From JBBDWZ01 sp050732575 (lineage in GTDB: Bacteria; Gemmatimonadota; Gemmatimonadetes; Longimicrobiales; RSA9): DNA of 10,011 bases. This document shows, piece by piece, positions 1-5,920 of this stretch. Location: the NCBI GenBank assembly GCA_050732575.1, contig JBOHRF010000174.1, positions 1-10,011 on the forward strand, written 5' to 3'. The notes under the pieces were generated by a model. It was not told where the DNA came from and searched no databases. It was given only the letters and a program-made list of their open reading frames with translations. The stretch's first letter is position 1. The number at the start of each line of letters is the position of its first letter. A program made the translations under genes and the position numbers.

Positions 1-248
1 CGTTGTTATCCGTTAAAAGGCTCAAATCAACCGCGTGTGAGCGCGCGTGTGGATGCGTGGCCGCGCGCGAGGCGGCGTTTACCTGCGCCGTTTCGGCGTA
101 GCTAACGGATACCTGGTCACTTGGGGCGTAGCTATCGGGTGGATAGCTGGTCGATTTCGGCGTAGGTAAGTGCTCGTTTACCTGCGCCGTTTCGGCGTAG
201 CTATCTTTTCCAGCGCCCATTTTTAGCTGCGCCGTTTCGGCGTAGGTA
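1..248. other. Putative phage-type replication origin inside the initiator-like gene
   Basis: This stretch combines the five-palindrome array with an AT-rich flank: bases 1-30 are about 63% A+T against a strongly GC-rich background. A 9-bp sequence TATCCGTTA at 7-15 recurs inverted at 103-111. A weak DnaA-box-like sequence, 7 of 9 matches to TTATCCACA on the - strand, lies around 138-146 between two repeat units. In lambda the iterons in gene O are followed by an AT-rich segment that melts first, and the order here is the same. The origin call is inference from layout. Any AT-rich segment further left is outside the window. Confidence 0.5.
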
Positions 249-496
249 AACGCGTACGAATCGTGGTGCCCCCGCCCGCCTCGGCGACGCACCAGGTACC
301 CGAGCCGTGCCAACTGGCCGAGCGCCGCCTGGACGCGTTTCAGCCCAGTTTGGTTACCGAGCATGTCGGCAAACTCCACAGTCGAAATCTCCACCGGACC
401 CCTTTTTGTCCGATGCCGGATGAACCAGCCCAAGACACGCGCATCCGGCGAAAGCCGCGTGTCCAGCATGAACTCGACTGCGAGCTGCTGCGCCAT
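1..496 (-). CDS. Winged-helix replication initiator-like protein (lambda O-like layout), partial
   Basis: Open frame of 165 codons from the ATG at 494-496 that leaves the window at the left edge without a stop; the C-terminus is missing. The start follows the in-frame TAG of the HerA-like gene after 9 bases, so it is the first possible start. Residues about 10-85 read as a winged helix: LSPDARVLGWFIRHR, then STVEFADMLGN and KRVQAALGQLARLGYLVRR, ending in a basic Gly/Arg wing. After that the sequence becomes low-complexity and carries the peptide YAETAQ three times plus diverged copies; these copies are the translation of five 25-bp DNA palindromes. A winged helix followed by origin iterons inside the gene matches the known organisation of lambda O and similar phage initiators, whose C-terminal part recruits the replicative helicase or its loader. 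Coding potential is well supported; the initiator role is inference, and a plain winged-helix regulator that binds its own gene is the main alternative. Confidence 0.72.
   Translation of the reverse strand, partial: MAQQLAVEFMLDTRLSPDARVLGWFIRHRTKRGPVEISTVEFADMLGNQTGLKRVQAALGQLARLGYLVRRRGGRGHHDSYAFTYAETAQLKMGAGKDSYAETAQVNEHLPTPKSTSYPPDSYAPSDQVSVSYAETAQVNAASRAATHPHARSHAVDLSLLTDNN
80..248. repeat. Array of five 25-bp imperfect palindromes (iteron-like)
   Basis: Five units of exactly 25 bp lie at 80-104, 110-134, 144-168, 179-203 and 224-248, with gaps of 5, 9, 10 and 20 bp. On the + strand each has a left arm TA(C/G)CTGCGCC, a centre GTTTC and a right arm GGCGTAG(C/G)TA. The units at 80, 179 and 224 are nearly identical. 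Those at 110 and 144 keep the outer TA(C/G)CT and AG(C/G)TA plus the right arm but have diverged left-inner arms. The two variable C/G positions are always the same base within one unit, so the arms never pair there. The array lies inside the coding sequence of the winged-helix gene, directly after its DNA-binding domain. Dyad units of fixed length at intervals of 30-45 bp suggest binding sites for a dimeric protein. Confidence 0.9.
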
Positions 497-505
497 GCCG
501 ACGCC

Positions 506-2374
506 CTACTTGCGGCCACCGGTGAACAGCGTTGCGCTGGCTCGCACGCCCCCCGATTCGGTCTCGACCAGCTGGCGCGAGCGGAGACGCTGCAGGTACG
601 CGTCGCGGCTGCTGCGCTTGTAGCCGGTGACTGTGTCCAGGGCAGCGCGCGATACCTCGCGCGGGTACGCATCGATCAGCACGCGCAGGATTGCGGTCTC
701 GCCCGTGGGCAGGCGATCGAGCCAGTACTGGCGCAGCGCTGCGCCGGTTGGCAGCGGCGTGAAATTGCCCAGGTGCGATTCTGCGCCGGCAGCGGCCATG
801 ATCCGGTCACCCTCGGCGTGCACGAGGCTCTTCTCACGAAGCCGCTGGATGTACGCGTCGCGCGAGGACCGTTTGTAGCCGGTGAGCACGGAGAGCTGCT
901 CGCGCGTGACACCCTTCGGGTACTGACACGCAGCCGTCAGGACTGCGACCTCACCCTTGGGCAGATTGCCGTTCGTGGACGGTGTGCGCGGTTTTGTTTC
1001 CTGCGGCGGATTCTGTTTACTGACCTTTGACAGTCCAGCCTCGGCCAAGGCCGCTTCGAATTGCGCCGGGTGCGCGCGCAGAACTCCGCCGTACTGCTCC
1101 AGTTCGTGCGCTTCATCCGCATCGGCAGGCCCGTCATCTGGCAGCCTGAACGTCTCCGTCTGCTGCACAATCACACCGAGCGCCCCTACATGATCCGCCA
1201 ACAGACGGACGAGCGATCCAAACGTTGCCATGACCTCATTGGCCCGGTCGATCTGCGGTCGCGCGTGCCCCATGGCCAAATCCCAGCCGCGCATCAATCC
1301 CCGGTTGTGCCCCTCGTTGTAGCCAAGCTGCTCGGCCGCCTCAGCGTCCCCATTCGAGACCTGGTCCAGCGTCTCGGCGGTCTGCAGCGCCTCCACCTCG
1401 CGCTCGAGCTCGGCAATTCGCGTCTTCAGCGCCTTCGGGTCGCTGGCTGCGGCTTCCTCGAGTGTCACCTGCAGCGCGGTCTTTAGCGCATCCAGATCGA
1501 CCGCCGCAACGGCCGTCGGTTGCAGCGGCCGCTCACCGATCTTGGGAGTTTTCGAGGAGTCGAAAGTCTCGCGCATGCGCACGTGCACGAGCGTGAACAG
1601 GTCATCCATGGTCGGCGCCCAGAACCAGGCGTGACCATTGGGCAGCTTCGCCAGCTGGCGTAAGAATTCATCCTTGTGATCGCCCGAATCGTTCTGCTTG
1701 ACCCAGTCGAGTAGCGCCGCGCGGTCTTGCGGCGCCGTGATCCGATGGCACACGAGCAGCTCCAGCTGCGTCAACGCATCCTTGTTGACGCTGGCCGGCC
1801 GCTGGTCGATCAGTGCGATACCGAAGCCCGAGTTTCGACCGAGCCGGATGATGTCCTGCACCGCGCCGACCATCTGCGCCTGGTCGAGTCCCACCTTCTG
1901 CGGCACGAACTGGCTGGCCTCATCGATCGCAACGAACAACGGCGTCTGATGCTGGGGCTCACCCTTCAGGTAATAGAGCTCTTCCAGGAACGCGGTTACC
2001 AGGCGCTTCTGGGCGCCTTTGCGCAGGTGGCGCAGCGAAAGGATGTAGCTGCCGGGGTGCGTGACCACGAACTTCGCGATCGTGTGGCCGGCATCTTCGT
2101 GCAGCGGCAGGTCACCCTGCGGCCCGCCCAGGATGACGACCGGATAGCCCGGGCGCTTCCCGTCCGCCGACGACTTGAGGCCGAACCATGAATTCGTAGG
2201 ATCTATGACAACAACCGGGATGCCAACCTTAATCAGCTCCTCAACCAGAACGCTGACGGTTACGGTCTTGCCTGATCCGCGGATCCCGAGCACAGCCATC
2301 GTGAGGGACGCCAGCTCAAGCGGAAAGCACACCCGCGTACCATCGGGAAGAGTTCCGACGTGCAGTTTTTTCAT
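506..2374 (-). CDS. HerA/FtsK-superfamily ATPase with two C-terminal winged helices
   Basis: 622-aa protein. The ATG at 2372-2374 overlaps the previous stop as ATGA and begins MKKLHVGTLPDG; an ORF start further upstream would only extend into the neighbour. The P-loop GIRGSGKT is at residues 30-37 and the Walker B stretch LFVAIDEASQF has D151/E152. It is followed by RLGRNSGFGIALIDQRP (about 177-193), typical of the HerA sensor and arginine-finger region. A coiled coil follows at about 300-345 (TRIAELEREVEALQ). Two related winged-helix modules lie at about 471-526 and 554-610, both containing TGYKRSSRDAY and QRLR, so the C-terminus arose by duplication. HerA proteins are hexameric ATPases that move along or pump DNA; archaeal HerA works with the nuclease NurA, but no NurA-like gene is seen here. 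The winged helices suggest specific DNA binding. Fold assignment is firm; the job in the element (replication, recombination, partition or packaging) is unknown. Confidence 0.85.
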   Translation of the reverse strand: MKKLHVGTLPDGTRVCFPLELASLTMAVLGIRGSGKTVTVSVLVEELIKVGIPVVVIDPTNSWFGLKSSADGKRPGYPVVILGGPQGDLPLHEDAGHTIAKFVVTHPGSYILSLRHLRKGAQKRLVTAFLEELYYLKGEPQHQTPLFVAIDEASQFVPQKVGLDQAQMVGAVQDIIRLGRNSGFGIALIDQRPASVNKDALTQLELLVCHRITAPQDRAALLDWVKQNDSGDHKDEFLRQLAKLPNGHAWFWAPTMDDLFTLVHVRMRETFDSSKTPKIGERPLQPTAVAAVDLDALKTALQVTLEEAAASDPKALKTRIAELEREVEALQTAETLDQVSNGDAEAAEQLGYNEGHNRGLMRGWDLAMGHARPQIDRANEVMATFGSLVRLLADHVGALGVIVQQTETFRLPDDGPADADEAHELEQYGGVLRAHPAQFEAALAEAGLSKVSKQNPPQETKPRTPSTNGNLPKGEVAVLTAACQYPKGVTREQLSVLTGYKRSSRDAYIQRLREKSLVHAEGDRIMAAAGAESHLGNFTPLPTGAALRQYWLDRLPTGETAILRVLIDAYPREVSRAALDTVTGYKRSSRDAYLQRLRSRQLVETESGGVRASATLFTGGRK

Positions 2375-3813
2375 CCTGCACCTGAACGGACCACGTTGTG
2401 CACGAACCGCCAAATCCCGGCTGTGTCATCGGCATTGACACCAACCGTTACGTCCGAGATGTCCAGCAGCGCGCGCAGCAGCTGCACGATCTGCTCGAAA
2501 TCGACGGTCTGCTTCTTCCTGCCTTTGCCGGCCGTGATACTCGCCGCGCCGGAATCGATGCGTGCAGTTACCTCGACGTAGACGATCTCCTGCTCGTTGT
2601 GCTGTGAGCCCGTGGCCACCGTGGGTAGACCAAACTTCTCCTGCCCCTTCGCGCGCAGCACGAGCCCTGTCTCGAACATGCTGAGCAGCTCGGCATCGGT
2701 TACGCCTTCCAGGTGCGCAGCAAACCACGAGTCGATCATCTCGCCCTGATCGCCCAGCGCAACCACGTGCAACGTCTGCAGGATCGCCCCGGCTACGTCG
2801 CCGGCGTCCGGCCGCGGGAACGTGCGCTCGGCCCACTGCTCGGCGGTCTCGGTTGAGACCACTTCATTTTCTGTTGCATCCTGCGCACTCGGCTCATCAG
2901 GCGTGGGCAGGTCGAAGAGCTCGTGCACGGCGGCGAAGAGCGGCGCGCCACGCAGCGTCGCCGCCAGCGCAGACCAATTGGCCAGGAAGAGCGGGGGATC
3001 GACGTCATACCAGAACGCGGGCACGCCGCCATCCGTACGCACAGCACACCACACGTAGCCCGGGCCGCCGGGTACAGGCTCAGGCGCGTGTTGGAAGATG
3101 CCCGGCCACAACGTCTGACGGTCGGCATCATCAGGATCGTGCGTCTCAACCCGATCGAACTCTTCAATCAGCGCGACGGCCAGCTCCTGGTCTGTAGGTG
3201 CCTGTGCAAACTGCCGGTCTGAACCCAGCACCAGCTTCAGCGCGGCCAGGTGCTCACGCCGGCGGATCAGGTAGCCGGCTTCATCATCGCTGCCCTCGAT
3301 GGCTTCTTCGATGTCATCTTGCTTCACGCGGCGTCCGTTTTTCTTTTCGCGCGCGTCATCGAGCGCCAGTTCCTTCTGCGCGCGCTCACCCGCGACGTAG
3401 CGCTCGGCGACCTGCTCGAGCTGGTCGAGCAGATTCATCATGTTGGTCGACATGCCGCCGCCCTGGCCGTTTTCCGCAGGCTCTGGCAGGTAGGGCGTGT
3501 TGATGACCAGCGGCGCGTTCGAATCGGGCAGCGGCTTCACCATGGTGATCTGCACGGTCCGGCGGTCATCCTTGGTCCAGCCGATCGTGACCTGGCGCAC
3601 CTCGGCGTCATCACCCCACGCGCGCGGCAGCCGGCAGAGCTTCAGCACCTCCGGCCGAAACGCGCGCAGCGTCTTGATGAACTCGGGCTCTGGTTCGGAC
3701 GCTGACTCGAGCGTCGTGGTGATCGAATCGGCGCCACTCGCATCCTTCCATGCGAGATTGACCGGCTTCTCGTCCTTCTGCGCGTACCGGATCTTCGTAA
3801 AGCGAATGTTCAT
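2371..3813 (-). CDS. Phage-type hypothetical protein, 480 aa, apparently two-part
   Basis: The chosen start is the ATG at 3811-3813 (MNIRFTKIRYAQKDEKP), with GGAG about 8 bases upstream; the longer open frame has no such site and begins with Arg/Ser-rich non-protein-like sequence. Residues 1-150 resemble a family common in phage early regions: a short beta-rich start, then EFIKTLRAFRPEVLKLCRLP, a central beta segment ending NTPYLPEP, and a helix LDQLEQVAERYVAGERAQKEL. I know no established function for this family. A charged linker (about 150-180) leads into a second part of about 300 residues with aromatic-rich FWYDVDPPLFLANW and an acidic region, ending in a beta/helix segment (VYVEVTARIDSGAAS, FEQIVQLLRALLD). 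I do not recognise this second part, and it may be a fusion. The stop overlaps the HerA-like start by 4 bases, which suggests equal dosage and a shared process. Confidence 0.75.
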   Translation of the reverse strand: MNIRFTKIRYAQKDEKPVNLAWKDASGADSITTTLESASEPEPEFIKTLRAFRPEVLKLCRLPRAWGDDAEVRQVTIGWTKDDRRTVQITMVKPLPDSNAPLVINTPYLPEPAENGQGGGMSTNMMNLLDQLEQVAERYVAGERAQKELALDDAREKKNGRRVKQDDIEEAIEGSDDEAGYLIRRREHLAALKLVLGSDRQFAQAPTDQELAVALIEEFDRVETHDPDDADRQTLWPGIFQHAPEPVPGGPGYVWCAVRTDGGVPAFWYDVDPPLFLANWSALAATLRGAPLFAAVHELFDLPTPDEPSAQDATENEVVSTETAEQWAERTFPRPDAGDVAGAILQTLHVVALGDQGEMIDSWFAAHLEGVTDAELLSMFETGLVLRAKGQEKFGLPTVATGSQHNEQEIVYVEVTARIDSGAASITAGKGRKKQTVDFEQIVQLLRALLDISDVTVGVNADDTAGIWRFVHNVVRSGAG

Positions 3814-3895
3814 TGGTCTCCGAAAAGAGATGGAGTGAGCGCTAATTCGGCGCCGCGATCGACGCATTTAGCAAGGCCACCGCGTTGGCCGCGCG

Positions 3896-4354
3896 TCACG
3901 AGTCACCTCGGATGCAATGCGGGCATAGACACTCCGCCCAGGTTGGTTGCCAGGTGTCGATCAGCTCGTCTGAGAGCTCGACCAGCACGCCGTAGTTGTA
4001 GGGATCTGGCAGGGAATCGATGTCGGGTACGGCCATGAATTTCGGGTCAGCAGGATCCCAGACCGCGCGGCCGCAGAAGCCCACCACCGAATGCCCGGCC
4101 TCGCGCGTACCGTAGTTCATCACGTGCCAGCCCGTCGGCATGATGACCTCGCACACTTCCGGCTCGAGCTCCTGGTACAGCTGCGCGTAATGCTTCGAGA
4201 GCCAGGAATTGATCGCGTTCAGCCACGAACCGCCCGCCGCGTCGATCGCGCGGTAGTCGGGCACCTCCTCGATCGGGATCTCGAGGATGCTCGCAAAACA
4301 CGCGGCCATGCAGTTCCCGCGGCCGCAGACGTTCGTCTGCCGGACCGGGATCAT
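3896..4354 (-). CDS. Putative papain/C39-like cysteine peptidase family protein of phage type
   Basis: 152-aa protein. The ATG at 4352-4354 overlaps the stop of the gene before it as ATGA. The N-terminus MIPVRQTNVCGRGNCMAAC with ASILEIPIEEVPDY matches a family common in phages and prophages, whose first helix carries a Cys (C15) placed like the nucleophile of papain-like and C39-like folds. A His in AGHSVVGF (H88) and an Asp in AVWDPADP (D100) complete a plausible Cys-His-Asp triad in the right order. The C-terminus ends in CLCPHC, a possible metal-binding knuckle. Catalysis is inferred from this residue pattern; the family could instead be a non-enzymatic relative. An 82-base gap separates it from the next gene, the largest gap in the operon; I saw no convincing promoter in it. 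Confidence 0.72.
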   Translation of the reverse strand: MIPVRQTNVCGRGNCMAACFASILEIPIEEVPDYRAIDAAGGSWLNAINSWLSKHYAQLYQELEPEVCEVIMPTGWHVMNYGTREAGHSVVGFCGRAVWDPADPKFMAVPDIDSLPDPYNYGVLVELSDELIDTWQPTWAECLCPHCIRGDS

Positions 4355-4557
4355 TTCGTGACCCCGCGCGGTTCGTACGCGTGGTCGTAGGGCTTGCTGC
4401 CTGGCGGCTCGCCGAAGTGCGGGCCGTGCACGGCCGCGTGAACACCGAAGCCGCATCGCCGACACCATGGCTGACAACGGCATTCGACACCTCGCCGAGG
4501 GCACAGCGAGGCGTCGACTGCACTGAATTCCTGGACGTCGATCGGCTGGTGCATCAT
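4351..4557 (-). CDS. Small Cys-rich, probably zinc-binding phage protein
   Basis: 68-aa protein starting MMHQPIDVQEF, with ATG at 4555-4557 overlapping the previous stop as ATGA; its own stop overlaps the next start in the same way. The Cys spacing LCPRRGVECRCQPWCRRCGFGVH gives C-x5-C-x-C-x3-C-x2-C followed by His residues, consistent with a small zinc site. The tail GSKPYDHAYEP resembles a motif I have seen in small proteins of phages and mobile elements. The function is unknown. The two overlaps make a chance open frame unlikely; a start at an upstream ATG (4581) is possible but would extend into the neighbour. Confidence 0.65.
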   Translation of the reverse strand: MMHQPIDVQEFSAVDASLCPRRGVECRCQPWCRRCGFGVHAAVHGPHFGEPPGSKPYDHAYEPRGVTK

Positions 4558-4833
4558 TCGCTCACCTTCACGAAGCGCCACTCCATCACGCGCCCGTCCT
4601 CGACCCAGCGTCCGTACATGTGCTCAGAGCAGTACGCCCAGGTCGACGTGCCACTCTTGAATGGGCGCTGCAGTTCGGCAACCGCCCGCTTACAACACAT
4701 GCGGTGTTCGTGGCCGAGCCAGCGGCGGCATCTCCTGAAGCTTCCCGCTTTCCAGGCTTGATCCTCCTCGACCGCCTGCCACTCGTAACCGGGGTGTTCC
4801 GAGGCCGGCTGCGGTGGACGTTGCTTGGCTCAT
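4554..4833 (-). CDS. Small Cys-rich protein split by an apparent +1 frameshift
   Basis: The ATG at 4831-4833 overlaps the previous stop as ATGA and opens MSQATSTAAGLGTP, but that frame ends early at 4690. The convincing protein is in the next frame. It carries GYEWQAVEEDQAW, then RRCRRWLGHEHRMCCKRAV, then WAYCSEHMYGRWVEDG, and ends at 4554 in an ATGA overlap with the next gene. That frame has no ATG, GTG or TTG before the Met at 4700. Dropping one base from the four-C run on the - strand (4791-4794) joins the two halves smoothly as GTP-GYEW and gives about 92 aa. Causes could be a sequencing or assembly error, a real inactivating mutation, or +1 slippage at CCC-C. If intact, the Cys/His pattern suggests a small zinc ribbon of a type seen in phage and actinobacterial proteins. 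Without a shift only a 48-aa fragment from 4700 would be made. Confidence 0.55.
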
Positions 4834-5642
4834 GGCGCGCGCACGCCCCGCAGCACGCCCTCGAGAACGCCGATACCAACGTCCACCGGCCCGTCGAAGT
4901 ACAGGATCCGCACGCGGCTGGTCCCGGGCTGCTCGCTCACCGCTGCGCCTCGAAACGAGTCTGCATCGACTGCCCTGGCCGGGATCGAATTCGGCTGGCC
5001 CGTCACTTCCTTGCCGGCCGGGATCTCCGTGACCGCCACCGCGCGCTTGCGCGGCCGTCCGCGCTTCCCGTTCGGCTTGCATTTGTTCCAGTGGCCCTTG
5101 AACGCGATCATCGTCATCGGGTGCGCGAGCTTCTTGTTGACGCGCTCGAGCGCGGCCGCGGGCAAGAGGTCCGGATCCGCTGCGCGCATCTGGCTCAGGA
5201 ATTCGCGCAGCTTACGCCCGTCCTCGTGGCTCAATCGGGTTCCTGCCATACCTCCCTCGGTGTGGTTGGTGTTGGTGGATTGTGATTCAGGCTTCGCTCT
5301 GCGTGACGGCGGGCTGTACGGCACCGACTCCCTGACCTTCGGCCGCTTCGGCTCCAGCGGTGTCACCGGTGTTGTGGCGGGATCGAGCCGGCGGCCGACA
5401 ATGGCGGGATCCGACTGAAGCGCGATCGCTTGCCTGACCAGGTCGCGTGCGTCTGCGTCCTCGGCATCGGTGAGTGGGCGAACGGATCCGTCACCCTTCT
5501 GGTGCGGGGCCAGCGCGATGGCGAGCAGTAGCTCCTCGGTCGCGTTGCGGCCGGCCTGGCGAAGCAGCCGGGCTGCACGCCGACGGGTGCCACCGGCATC
5601 GTGCTGGGATCGCACGCGGGCGAGCTCGTCGGCGTAGGTCAT
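4830..5642 (-). CDS. Hypothetical protein with AT-hook-like segment, first gene of the operon
   Basis: 270-aa protein from the ATG at 5640-5642, with a weak AGG six bases upstream. The first 85 residues are helical and Arg/Ala-rich (DELARVRSQHDAGG, ATEELLLAIAL). A Pro/Ser/Thr linker of low complexity follows (about 85-130). From M132 there is a compact helical domain (LSHEDGRKLREFLSQMRAA, LERVNKKLAHP) ending in KRGRPRKR at 193-200, whose GRP core flanked by basic residues is AT-hook-like. The C-terminus is unassigned (VRILYFDGPVD). As the first gene behind a divergent region with palindromic sites, a DNA-binding or regulatory role is plausible but unproven. I do not recognise the family. A strong ribosome binding site before M132 suggests a second 139-aa product from the same frame. 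Confidence 0.65.
   Translation of the reverse strand: MTYADELARVRSQHDAGGTRRRAARLLRQAGRNATEELLLAIALAPHQKGDGSVRPLTDAEDADARDLVRQAIALQSDPAIVGRRLDPATTPVTPLEPKRPKVRESVPYSPPSRRAKPESQSTNTNHTEGGMAGTRLSHEDGRKLREFLSQMRAADPDLLPAAALERVNKKLAHPMTMIAFKGHWNKCKPNGKRGRPRKRAVAVTEIPAGKEVTGQPNSIPARAVDADSFRGAAVSEQPGTSRVRILYFDGPVDVGIGVLEGVLRGVRAP
5247..5258 (-). promoter_or_regulatory. Internal ribosome binding site and ATG inside the 270-aa gene
   Basis: On the - strand GAGGGAGG (5258-5251) lies directly before an in-frame ATG at 5247-5249, giving GAGG with 5 bases to the start. This is a better site than that of the annotated start at 5642 and falls exactly at the change from low-complexity linker to folded domain. 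It could produce a 139-aa protein alone, or it could be the only real start. Confidence 0.6.
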
Positions 5643-5656
5643 GCCACGCCTGCATA

Positions 5657-5672
5657 CGTTTCACGCGAAACG
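5657..5672. promoter_or_regulatory. parS-like palindrome
   Basis: CGTTTCACGCGAAACG differs at 3 of 16 positions from the well-known parS consensus TGTTTCACGTGAAACA and keeps the GTTTCACG and GAAAC blocks. It starts 15 bases upstream of the ATG of the first gene of the leftward operon. It could be a ParB binding site of the host or of the element, or an unrelated operator with GTTTC/GAAAC arms. The window contains no parA or parB. Confidence 0.4.
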
Positions 5673-5695
5673 AACGTGAGGATCGCGTCGAAATT

Positions 5696-5743
5696 CCAAA
5701 GAACTGTACCCGGCCTCGGTACACATTCGGGTACAGTTTTTGG
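5696..5743. promoter_or_regulatory. Long GTACC dyad, probable regulator binding site
   Basis: AACTGTACCCG (5702-5712) is repeated as an exact inverted copy (5728-5738). The match extends to CCAAA/TTTGG with a single bulged base, making arms of 16-17 bases around a 15-base centre. The centre carries a third copy, GGTACA at 5718-5723, so TGTACC/GGTACA occurs three times in 31 bases. Multiple half-sites upstream of a phage-type operon fit a repressor or activator operator. A hairpin in the leader RNA is also possible, since the right arm ends in TTTTT, but a terminator has no obvious gene to serve here. Confidence 0.6.
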
Positions 5744-5920
5744 AGGGTTTCGGGTGTGTGTTAACGGGTTGGGCGCAGATGTCGAGCGATGTCGCACACC
5801 GGCGGGAATTGCGCTATCTTCCGCGCATCCAGTTGGCTCAGCAGCGGTTGAATTTTTTGACGGCCAAGCGGATCGCACACATGCTGTGTCCACCCCCGGG
5901 AATGACCTCAGGACCGGACC

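Noticed and set aside
80..248. CRISPR array
   Set aside because: The repeats are palindromic, the gaps are only 5-20 bp and uneven, two units are degenerate, and the whole block lies within an open reading frame.
263..1030. Long + strand open frame (255 codons)
   Set aside because: It is the opposite-strand shadow of the HerA-like and winged-helix genes in GC-rich DNA; the translation shows no family resemblance and both - strand proteins have clear motifs.
3841..3872. GCTAA/TTAGC inverted repeat in the 82-base gap, as an operator
   Set aside because: Only 5 bp arms with a long spacer; too weak to support.
4586..4879. - strand open frame of 97 codons
   Set aside because: Arg/Ser-rich translation without pattern. 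A different frame here has the conserved Cys/His motifs and fits the ATGA overlaps on both sides.
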